Below are positions 22,801 through 33,624 of a stretch of DNA of 64,000 nt, piece by piece. The position numbers and the translations under genes were made by a program. How positions within the stretch are numbered: position 1 is the stretch's first letter; each line of letters starts with the position of its first letter. This DNA comes from Nemertoderma westbladi (Eukaryota > Xenacoelomorpha > Nemertodermatida > Nemertodermatidae), in contig JAUCBJ010002945.1 in assembly GCA_032718475.1 (NCBI GenBank), forward strand, positions 1 to 64,000. Reading direction: 5' to 3'. A model generated the notes under the pieces. It saw only the letters and a list, made by a program, of their open reading frames with translations. It had not been told where the DNA came from and did not search any database.

Positions 22801-25800
22801 ATTATTTGATCAACCACGTTAGATATTGAGTGGGTCAATCTAGCCTGCATTTAGACTGGATTATTTGATCAACCACGTTAGGTATTGGGTGGGTCAATCT
22901 AGCCTGCATTTAGACTGGATTATTTGATCAACCACGTTAGGTATTGGGTGGGTCAATCTAGCCTGCATTTAGACAGGATTATTTGATCAACCACGTTAGA
23001 TATTGGGTGGGTCAATCGAGCCTGCATTTAGACTGGATTATTTGATCAACCACGTTAGGTATTGAGTGGGTCAATCTAGCCTGCATTTAGATGGGATTAT
23101 TTGATCAACCACGTTAGATATTGGGTGGGTCAATCTAGCCTGCATTTAGACTGGATTATTTGATCAACCACGTTAGATATTGAGTGGGTCAATCGAGCCT
23201 TCACTTAGACAGGATTATTTGATCAACCACGTTAGGTATTGAGTGGGTCAATCTAGCCTGCACTTAGACTGGATTATTTGATCAACCACGTTACATATTG
23301 AGTGGGTCAATCTAGGCTGCATTTAGACAGGATTATTTGATCAACCACGTTAGATATTGGGTGGTTCAATCTAGCCTGCATTTAGACAGGATTATTTGAT
23401 CAACCACGTTAGATATTGGGTGGGTCAATCTAGCCTGCACTTAGACGGGATTAATTGATCAATCACGTTAGATATTGGGTGGGTCAATCTAGGCTGCATT
23501 TAGACAGGATTATTTGATCAACCACGTTAGATATTGAGTGGGTCAATCGAGCCTTCACTTAGACGGGATTATTTGATCAACCACGTTAGATATTGGGTGG
23601 GTCAATCTAGCCTGCATTTAGACAGGATTATTTGATCAACCACGTTAGATATTGGGTGGGTCAATCTAGCCTGCATTTAGATAGGATTATTTGATCAACC
23701 ACGTTAGATATTGAGTGGGTCAATCGAGCCTTCACTTAGACAGGATTATTTAATCAACCACGTTAGATATTGAGTGGGTCAATCTAGCCTGCATTTAGAC
23801 TGGATTATTTGATCAACCACGTTAGATATTGAGTGGGTCAATCTAGCCTGCATTTAGACTGGATTATTTGATCAACCACGTTAGATATTGAGTGGGTCAA
23901 TCGAGCCTTCACTTAGACAGGATTATTTGATCAACCACGTTAGGTATTGAGTGGGTCAATCTAGCCTGCACTTAGACGGGATTAATTGATCAATCACGTT
24001 AGATATTGGGTGGGTCAATCTAGGCTGCATTTAGACAGGATTATTTGATCAACCACGTTAGATATTGAGTGGGTCAATCGAGCCTTCACTTAGACAGGAT
24101 TATTTGATCAACCACGTTAGATATTGGGTGGTTCAATCTAGCCTGCATTTAGACAGGATTATTTGATCAACCACGTTAGATATTGGGTGGGTCAATCTAG
24201 CCTGCACTTAGACGGGATTAATTGATCAATCACGTTAGATATTGGGTGGGTCAATCTAGGCTGCATTTAGACAGGATTATTTGATCAACCACGTTAGATA
24301 TTGAGTGGGTCAATCGAGCCTTCACTTAGACGGGATTATTTGATCAACCACGTTAGGTATTGAGTGGGTCAATCTAGCCTGCATTTAGACTGGATTATTT
24401 GATCAACCACGTTAGATATTGAGTGGGTCAATCGAGCCTTCACTTAGACAGGATTATTTGATCAACCACGTTAGATATTGGGTGGGTCAATCTAGCCTGC
24501 ATTTAGATAGGATTATTTGATCAACCACGTTAGATATTGAGTGGGTCAATCGAGCCTTCACTTAGACGGGATTATTTGATCAACCACATTAGATATTGGG
24601 TGGGTCAATCTAGCCTGCATTTAGACAGGATTATTTGATCAACCACGTTAGATATTGGGTGGGTCAATCTAGCCTGCATTTAGATAGGATTATTTGATCA
24701 ACCACGTTAGATATTGAGTGGGTCAATCGAGCCTTCACTTAGACAGGATTATTTAATCAACCACGTTAGATATTGAGTGGGTCAATCTAGCCTGCATTTA
24801 GACTGGATTATTTGATCAACCACGTTAGGTATTGAGTGGGTCAATCGAGCCTGCATTTAGACTGGATTATTTGATCAACCACGTTAGATATTGGGTGGGT
24901 CAATCGAGCCTGCACTTAGACGGGATTATTTGATCAACCACGTTAGGTATTGAGTGGTTCAATCTAGCCTGCATTTAGACTGGATTATTTGATCAACCAC
25001 GTTAGGTATTGGGTGGGTCAATCTAGCCTGCATTTAGACGGGATTATTTGATCAACCACGTTAGATATTGGGTGGGTCAATCTAGCCTGCATTTAGACTG
25101 GATTATTTGATCAACCACGTTAGATATTGAGTGGGTCAATCTAGCCTGCATTTAGACGGGATTATTTGATCAACCACGTTAGGTATTGGGTGGGTCAATC
25201 TAGCCTGCATTTAGACTGGATTATTTGATCAACCACGTTAGGTATTGAGTGGGTCAATCTAGCCTGCATTTAGACAGGATTATTTGATCAACCACGTTAG
25301 GTATTGAGTGGGTCAATCGAGCCTTCACTTAGACTGGATTATTTGATCAACCACGTTAGATATTGGGTGGTTCAATCTAGCCTGCATTTAGACAGGATTA
25401 TTTGATCAACCACGTTAGATATTGGGTGGGTCAATCTAGCCTGCATTTAGACTGGATTATTTGATCAACCACGTTAGATATTGGGTGGGTCAATCTAGCC
25501 TGTATTTAGACAGGATTATTTGATCAACCACGTTAGGTATTGGGTGGGTCAATCTAGCCTGCATTTAGACTGGATTATTTGATCAACCACGTTAGATATT
25601 GGGCGGGTCAATCTAGCCTGTATTTAGACTGGATTATTTGATCAACCACGTTAGGTATTGGGTGGGTCAATCTAGCCTGCATTTAGACTGGATTATTTGA
25701 TCAACCACGTTAGATATTGGGTGGGTCAATCTAGCCTGCATTTAGACAGGATTATTTGATCAACCACGTTAGGTATTGGGTGGGTCAATCTAGCCTGCAT

Positions 25801-28570
25801 TTAGACTGGATTATTTGATCAACCACGTTAGATATTGGGCGGGTCAATCTAGCCTGTATTTAGACTGGATTATTTGATCAACCACGTTAGGTATTGGGTG
25901 GGTCAATCTAGCCTGCATTTAGACTGGATTATTTGATCAACCACGTTAGATATTGGGTGGGTCAATCTAGCCTGCACTTAGACGGGATTATTTTATCAAC
26001 CACGTTAGATATTAGGTGGGTCAATCTAGCCTGCATTTAGACAGGATTATTTGATCAACCACGTTAGGTATTGGGTGGGTCAATCTAGCCTGCATTTAGA
26101 CTGGATTATTTGATCAACCACGTTAGATATTGGGTGGGTCAATCTAGCCTGCACTTAGACGGGATTATTTTATCAACCACGTTAGATATTAGGTGGGTCA
26201 ATCTAGCCTGCATTTAGACAGGATTATTTGATCAACCACGTTAGATATTGGGTGGTTCAATCTAGCCTGCACTTAGACGGGATTATTTTATCAACCACGT
26301 TAGATATTAGGTGGGTCAATCTAGCCTGCATTTAGACAGGATTATTTGATCAACCACGTTAGATATTGGGTGGTTCAATCTAGCCTGCATTTAGACTGGA
26401 TTATTTGATCAACCACGTTAGATATTGAGTGGGTCAATCTAGCCTGCACTTAGACGGGATTATTTGATCAACCACGTTAGATATTGAGTGGGTCAATCTA
26501 GCCTGCACTTAGACGGGATTATTTGATCAACCACGTTAGATATTGAGTGGGTCAATCTAGCCTGCACTTAGACGGGATTATTTGATCAACCACGTTAGAT
26601 ATTAGGTGGGTCAATCTAGCCTGCATTTAGACTGGATTATTTGATCAACCACGTTAGATATTGAGTGGGTCAATCTAGCCTGCACTTAGACGGGATTATT
26701 TGATCAACCACGTTAGATATTAGGTGGGTCAATCTAGCCTGCATTTAGACTGGATTATTTGATCAACCACGTTAGATATTGGGTGGGTCAATCTAGCCTG
26801 CACTTAGACGGGATTATTTTATCAACCACGTTAGATATTAGGTGGGTCAATCTAGCCTGCATTTAGACAGGATTATTTGATCAACCACGTTAGATATTGG
26901 GTGGTTCAATCTAGCCTGCATTTAGACTGGATTATTTGATCAACCACGTTAGATATTGAGTGGGTCAATCTAGCCTGCACTTAGACGGGATTATTTGATC
27001 AACCACGTTAGATATTGAGTGGGTCAATCTAGCCTGCACTTAGACGGGATTATTTGATCAACCACGTTAGATATTGGGTGGGTCAATCTAGCCTGCATTT
27101 AGACTGGATTATTTGATCAACCACGTTAGATATTAGGTGGGTCAATCTAGCCTGCATTTAGACTGGATTATTTGATCAACCACGTTAGATATTAGGTGGG
27201 TCAATCTAGCCTGCACTTAGACGGGATTATTTGATCAACCACGTTAGGTATTGAGTGGGTCAATCTAGCCTGCACTTAGACGGGATTATTTTATCAACCA
27301 CGTTAGATATTAGGTGGGTCAATCTAGCCTGCATTTAGACAGGATTATTTGATCAACCACGTTAGGTATTGAGTGGGTCAATCTAGCCTGCATTTAGACT
27401 GGATTATTTGATCAACCACGTTAGGTATTGAGTGGGTCAATCTAGCCTGCATTTAGACTGGATTATTTGATCAACCACGTTAGGTATTGGGTGGGTCAAT
27501 CTAGCCTGCATTTAGACTGGATTATTTGATCAACCACGTTAGGTATTGGGTGGGTCAATCTAGCCTGCATTTAGACTGGATTATTTGATCAACCACGTTA
27601 GATATTGGGTGGGTCAATCTAGCCGGCATTTAGACTGGATTATTTGATCAACCACGTTAGATATTGGGTGGGTCAATCTAGCCTGCATTTAGACTGGATT
27701 ATTTGATCAACCACGTTAGATATTGGGTGGGTCAATCTAGCCTGCATTTAGACTGGATTATTTGATCAACCACGTTAGGTATTGAGTGGGTCAATCGAGC
27801 CTGCATTTAGACGGGATTATTTGATCAACCACGTTAGATATTGGGTGGGTCAATCTAGCCTGCATTTAGACGGGATTATTTGATCAACCACGTTAGGTAT
27901 TGAGTGGGTCAATCTAGCCTGCACTTAGACGGGATTATTTTATCAACCACGTTAGATATTAGGTGGGTCAATCTAGCCTGCATTTAGACAGGATTATTTG
28001 ATCAACCACGTTAGATATTGGGTGGGTCAATCTAGCCTGCATTTAGACTGGATTATTTGATCAACCACGTTAGGTATTGAGTGGGTCAATCGAGCCTGCA
28101 TTTAGACGGGATTATTTGATCAACCACGTTAGATATTGGGTGGGTCAATCTAGCCTGCATTTAGACTGGATTATTTGATCAACCACGTTAGGTATTGAGT
28201 GGGTCAATCGAGCCTGCATTTAGACGGGATTATTTGATCAACCACGTTAGATATTGGGTGGGTCAATCTAGCCTGCATTTAGACTGGATTATTTGATCAA
28301 TCACGTTAGATTTTGAGTGGGTCAATCTAGCCTGCATTTAGACTGGATTATTTGATCAACCACGTTAGATATTGAGTGGGTCAATCGAGCCTTCACTTAG
28401 ACAAGATTATTTGATCAACCACGTTAGATATTGGGTGGGTCAATCGAACCTGCATAGACTGGTGTACAGTATTTGGTAGGCCTACTGGTACTGGTGTAGG
28501 CCTACAGTATTTGATCAACCACGTTAGATATTTGGTGGGTCAATCGAGCCTGCATAGACTGGTGTACAGT
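13865..28570. repeat. 59-bp satellite array, ~250 units
   Basis: The consensus unit runs ggattatttgatcaacca, cgttagatattgggtggg, tcaatctagcctgcattt, agact. The period of 59 was checked at several points. Variants are mostly two-state: gata/ggta, ggg/gag before tgg, ggtca/gttca, tctag/tcgag, cctgcat/ccttcac/cccgcat, and t/a/g before ggatta. Variants travel together; for example tcgag goes with ccttcac. A dimer class pairs a unit with 'gggattaattgatcaatcac' with a following unit carrying 'ctaggctgc'. Block duplications have offsets that are exact multiples of 59, such as 17181 with 20603 (58 units) and 18776 with 21431 (45 units). The right edge decays from 28440, with 'tagactggtgtacagt' inserted in two units. 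No long open frame exists. Confidence 0.97.
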
Positions 28571-28988
28571 TGACCTTTGAACGAGGATCATTATTTTGAC
28601 CTCTCGTTATTAACCAATACATTTTGGAACTCACTATCAATTCAGTTATAATCAGTCAGGTCACCTCCATCACTATTCCTCCCAGGTTATATCGTTAACA
28701 AGATAATATATTGGCTATTAAAAGTAAAAATATTAGTCGTTTCACAACGATAAAAATACATTTCTTTTATATTAACTATAGATATCTAAACCATACCATT
28801 CGAATAAAATATTATAAAAATATCTTTGTATCAATTTGATGAAACTTATACCCACTAAACTACAAATTAAAATATGCCATCAAATTTAAATTATCTTAAA
28901 GCTAAATTATTATATTATTAATTGAAGATAATATAATGTCGGCTGGACCGACGTCACTATGTTAATAATAATATACATAACTATTTAC
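28571..28988. other. AT-rich spacer, no gene seen
   Basis: Very AT-rich, without recognisable genes or repeats, between the satellite edge and the first large palindrome. Confidence 0.4.
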
Positions 28989-29913
28989 CCTATATATCCC
29001 AGAATATAGTGTCGTAATTCAGGACACGCCCCCCCCCCCCCCCCCCCCCCCCCTAATTTTTCTACAAATCGTAATGAGATTGCATGAAATTTGAAACAGA
29101 GATAGTTTCACCTCCCGACCACTGACTGGGTGAGCCAGAATTTTTATTTTTGCTTTCAATCTTTAGCTACAAGCGTTTAAAAAAGTGTCTCCAGCGATAT
29201 TACACCAGTTACACCGCAGTTATTCTTCTACCTTATAGCTGTGTGGTACCAATGGAAAGCTGGTCATGCAAGGATTCCAAATATGTAACACAATTTGAAT
29301 TTCGTTGAAAAATAGCGGAGATATGAGCGTTCAAATGTTGCATGGTTTTCCAACGACGCGAGGCTATTTTATTCTATTAATAAATAAACCATATTCTGGA
29401 ACATTTTTTAAATGGATGAATAGCTACATAATAGTATGATTAAAGATGTAATGCGTTGTTGCCCAGCTACGTATTTGGATAAACAAAATATTCCAGATTA
29501 TGATGTATTTATTAAATAGAATAAAATAGCCTCGCGCAGGTGCATAACCTAACCATGCAACATTTGAACGCCCATATCTCAGCTATTTTTTAACGAAATT
29601 CAGATTGTGTTACATATTTAGAATCCTTGCAGGGTCAGCTTTCCATTGGTACCAACAAACAGCTATAAGGTAGAAGAATAACTGCGGTGTAACTGGTGTG
29701 ATATCGCTGGAGACACTTTTTTTAAACGCTTGTAGCTAAAGATTGAAAGCAAAAATAAAAATTCTGGCTCACCCAGTCAGTGGTTGGGAGGTGAAACTAT
29801 CTCTGTTTCAAATTTCATGCAATCTCATTACGATTTGTAGAAACATTAGGGGGGGGGGGGGGGGGGGGTGTCACTGAATTACGACACTATATTCTGGGAC
29901 ATGGTGTATATAG
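28989..29913. mobile_element. Large palindromic (foldback) element A
   Basis: Left arm (about 28989-29390) and right arm (about 29500-29913) are inverted near-copies of about 400 bp around a spacer of roughly 100 bp. Ends read 'cagaatatagtgtcgtaatt' on the left and the complement on the right. About 30 bases in from the left end is a C run of about 22, mirrored by a G run of about 20. There is no open frame or transposase, so it is a non-autonomous foldback/MITE-like element. Single-stranded it would fold into a long hairpin. Confidence 0.9.
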
Positions 29914-30418
29914 GTTGGCGTAATCACTATACTACGGTCGTTTATAAAATATCTTTATACAGAAGTACTCAAGTACAGTATATTCCAAATTAAACATATT
30001 GATTACTTAGGTTATTATTAGATCATTAAATAATACTAATTGTAGTTGTTATTATAAAGTGTTGCAACTTAATACAGATGACTTGTCGCCTAATTTCTGG
30101 CCACCTGTCAGGATTTATTTCAGCATTACCGGTACTTAAATGCTAATTTAATTGGTTGGAAATGAATAGGCCTATAACGAAAATGTCGTAGGTGACTATA
30201 AAGGCAACATAGGTCTATGAAAATAATATGGAATTGTTTATATTCACTTTACAATGGAAATTAGTATAATTACAAATTTTAAGTATGACCTACCGTTGGA
30301 AATTTGTTTTGTTTTTTATTATTTTAAAATTGGACGTGCTGCCATGCTTTGTTAAAACTAGCTGTTGTTCTTGTTAACTGCAATTTAATATTCTAGAATG
30401 CACAAAACATAATTACAC
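29914..30418. other. AT-rich spacer between the two palindromes
   Basis: Unique-looking AT-rich sequence with no recognisable gene or repeat. Confidence 0.4.
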
Positions 30419-31316
30419 CATGTCCTGGAATATAGTGTCGTTATTCAGGTACCTGCCCCCCCCCCCCCCCCAAATTTTTTACAAATCGTAATGAGATTGC
30501 ATGAAATTTGAAACAGGGATAGTTTCACCTCCCGACCACTGCACTGACTGGGTGAGCCAGAATTTTTATTTTCGCCTTCATTCTTTAGCTACAAGCGTTT
30601 GAAAAAGGTGTCTCCGTCGATATTCCACCAGTTACACCGCAGTTATTCTTCAAACATTTAGTGTTGGTACCAGTGGAAAGCTGAATGTGGAAGGATTCCA
30701 AATAATTATGTAAAAATATGTGAATTTGATTGGGAAATAGCGGAGATATGGGCATTCGAATTTTGCATGTAGTAGCTTCCACTGCAGGCCATTTATTCTA
30801 TTAAATTAATAAACAATGCTCTAGAACATTTTGATTATGTATGAATATCCATGTACTAGTATTATCATGTAGGCATTGCATTGTTGCCAAGCTACTTATG
30901 AGATAAACAAAATGTTTTAGAACATTGTATATTTATTAATTAGAATAAATGGCCCGCAGCGGAAGTAAATACATGCGAAATTCGAATGCCAATAACTCAG
31001 CTATTTCCCAACCAAATTCAAATATTTTTATATATTTGGAATCCTTGCATGGGTAGCTTTCTATTGGTACCAACAAATCACTAAATGTTTGAAGAATAAC
31101 TGCAGTGTAACTGGTGTAATATCGACGGAGACACCTTTTTCAAACGCTTGTAGCTAAAGAATGAAAGCGAAAATAAAAATTCTGGCTCACCAAGTCAGTG
31201 GTCGGGAGGTGAAACTATCTCTGTCTCAAATTGCATGCAATCTCATTACGATTTGTAGAAAAATTATGGGGGGGGGGGGCAGGTACCTGAATAACGACAC
31301 TATATTCCAGGACATG
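30419..31316. mobile_element. Large palindromic (foldback) element B
   Basis: Same family as element A, about 1.4 kb away. Ends read 'catgtcctggaatatagtg' and its exact complement. The C run at about 30457-30470 is mirrored by a G run at 31268-31279, each bordered by the word 'aggtacctg' or its complement, which is itself palindromic. Arms are about 400 bp and near-identical. The arms differ from those of A at many positions, so A and B are separate insertions or an old duplication, not a recent copy. Confidence 0.9.
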
Positions 31317-31735
31317 ATGTATAAATGTCCTCTTTTCTGATTGGTCAGCGTTGATTACACTTACTTTGCATCACAAAATGTGATTGACAAATTATAATTT
31401 TATCAAATAAAAGATTTATAACACTTGATAATCTCTACTGACAAACTTAATAAAATTATAGCTGATAAGTAACAATTCTAATTTGTAATATTATACTATC
31501 TAATCGCGATTGTAAATTAAAATAATAAATATTTTGATAAAATTTTATGGCCATTACTCCACTTCCATATACTGTATCAACATTGTCTAATTGAATTTCA
31601 GATGAGAAATCTTAGAACATTGCACCCGGTTACCTTGACAACAAATAAATAACAATTCTAGAAACACATATAATTATTCTGTATAAAAATTTATGACGAA
31701 AATATGAATAAAATATAGCTGGAAATACTGAATTA
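31317..31735. other. AT-rich spacer, no gene seen
   Basis: AT-rich with no recognisable gene. A GC-rich pentamer array begins abruptly at its right end. Confidence 0.4.
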
Positions 31736-31968
31736 ACTCCGGTCCGGTCCGGTCCGGTCCGGTCCGGTCCGGTCCGGTCCGGTCCGGTCCGGTCCGTCCG
31801 GTCCGGTCCGGTCCGGTCCGGTCCGGTCCGGTCCGGTCCGGTCCGGTCCGGTCCGGTCCGGTCCGGTCCGGTCCGGTCCGGTCCGGTCCGGTCCGGTCTG
31901 GCCCGTCCGGTCCGGTCTGGCCCGGTCCGGTCCGGTCTGGCCCGGTCCGGTCTGGCCCGGTCCGGTCT
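31736..31968. repeat. (GGTCC)n pentanucleotide array
   Basis: About 46 tandem ggtcc pentamers. One 4-base slip occurs near 31795, and the right third turns into a 'ggtctggccc' decamer variant. Every unit carries CCGG, so the tract is dense in a potentially methylated CpG site within an AT-rich setting. Confidence 0.95.
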
Positions 31969-32177
31969 GTATTTGGTATTGCCTTGTTTACAGTAGCTAT
32001 TAACAAGGCCTATCATTAATAGATTATAATTATAGATATATAATAATTAAATTAAATTAATGTTATATTACAATATTAGCAAGTATCAACTCATAAAATA
32101 GTAATTAATTGATACTGCACTATATTCTGGAATAATTACAGATTAACAACACGTAATAAAAAAAAACACTATACCGC

Positions 32178-33241
32178 AATTGCACAATAACTTTGAACTC
32201 CTCTCGTACAATAACTTTGAACTCCTCTAGTACAATAACTTTGAACTCCTCTCGTACAATAACTTTGAACTCCTCTCGTACAATAACTTTGAACTCCTCT
32301 CGTACAATAACTTTGAACTCCTCTCGTACAACAACTTTGAACTCCTCTCGTACAATAACTTTGAACTCCTCTCGTACAATAACTTTGAACTCCTCTCGCA
32401 CAATAACTTTGAACTCCTCTCGTACAATAACTTTGAACTCCTCTCGTACAATAACTTTGAACTCCTCTCGTACAATAACTTTGAACTCCTCTCGTACAAT
32501 AACTTTGAACTCCTCTCGTACAATAACTTTGAACTCCTCTCGTACAATAACTTTGAACTCCTCTCGTACAATAACTTTGAACTCCTCTCGTACAATAACT
32601 TTGAACTCCTCTCGTACAATAACTTTGAACTCCTTTCGTACAATAACTTTGAACTCCTCTCGTACAATAACTTTGAACTCCTCTAGTACAATAACTTTGA
32701 ACTCCTCTCGTACAATAACTTTGAACTCCTCTCGTACAATAACTTTGAACTCCTCTCGCACAATAACTTTGAACTCCTCTCGCACAATAACTTTGAACTC
32801 CTCTCGTACAATAACTTTGAACTCCTCTAGTACAATAACTTTGAACTCCTCTCGCACAATAACTTTGAACTCCTCTCGCACAATAACTTTGAACTCCTCT
32901 CGCACAATAACTTTGAACTCCTCTCGTACAATAACTTTGAACTCCTCTCGTACAATAACTTTGAACTCCTCTCGCACAATAACTTTGAACTCCTCTCGTA
33001 CAATAACTTTGAACTCCTCTCGTACAATAACTTTGAACTCCTCTCGTACAATAACTTTGAACTCCTCTCGCACAATAACTTTGAACTCCTCTCGTACAAT
33101 AACTTTGAACTCCTCTCGTACAATAACTTTGAACTCCTCTCGTACAATAACTTTGAACTCCTCTCGTACAATAACTTTGAACTCCTCTCGTACAATAACT
33201 TTGAACTCCTCTCGTACAATAACTTTGAACTCTTCTCGCAA
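32178..33241. repeat. 24-bp minisatellite, ~44 units
   Basis: The unit is tacaataactttgaactcc followed by tctcg; its period is exactly 24. Because 24 is eight codons and the unit lacks stops in several frames, both strands stay open for about 360-370 codons (reading REEFKVIV, TRGVQSYC or NSSRTITL). The commonest variant is T/C in 'cgtaca'/'cgcaca'; rarer ones are 'ctagt', 'tttcg' and 'caacaac'. The array lies 80-1,140 bases beyond the polyadenylation signal of the minus-strand coiled-coil gene, so it is downstream of that gene and not a coding exon. Confidence 0.95.
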
Positions 33242-33317
33242 GGTACATAACTTTCTCCTATAGGCCTAATTAAATAAAAGGAAGAATAAGAAAAACTGAG
33301 AGTAGGTCTACTATTAA

Positions 33318-33323
33318 TTTATT
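33318..33323 (-). terminator. Polyadenylation signal of the coiled-coil gene
   Basis: AATAAA on the minus strand (tttatt on plus), about 113 bases after the TGA stop of the terminal exon at 33436. Confidence 0.5.
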
Positions 33324-33435
33324 GTAGGGCTACAAACACAAATATTTCACACACGTCTTCTCTGTAAAGATATCAGCAGCATCAGCAGCTATCAACGTTT
33401 CCTCATCCAGTCAACCCATCATCACAATATCGTTC

Positions 33436-33624
33436 TCAAGACAGCACAACAGGGGATATTCGTTGGAGTAGACGCGCAATGGTTAAGTACTTCTCGCGTT
33501 CGGTTTCTACTTGCTTCTCTGCCGCCCTCTTGTATTCTTCTGCGGAACAGAGGGCTGTAGACAGTTTGGCATTCTCCAGGTAGAGCTCTCGCAACAGCAA
33601 ATCGGACTTAGAAGACCGTTCGAG
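33436..33624 (-). CDS. Coiled-coil gene, terminal exon
   Basis: Acceptor ATTTATAG, 62 codons plus TGA. Starts LERSSKSDLLLRELYLEN and ends RLLQRISPVVLS. The final hydrophobic/proline tail after the coil is the most diagnostic part of the protein. Confidence 0.75.
   Translation of the reverse strand, partial: LERSSKSDLLLRELYLENAKLSTALCSAEEYKRAAEKQVETEREKYLTIARLLQRISPVVLS

Noticed and set aside
13865-28570. CRISPR-like array
   Set aside because: Units are contiguous 59-mers without unique spacers, in a eukaryotic sequence with introns and LINEs.
13865-28570. CENP-B box in units reading cttcacttagacgggatt
   Set aside because: The TTC and CGGG parts are one base too close and the fixed G and A are missing, so it does not fit the box.
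31630-32016. Frames reading DRTGP repeats (collagen-like impression)
   Set aside because: Product of the GGTCC pentamer; no Gly-X-Y periodicity and no gene context.
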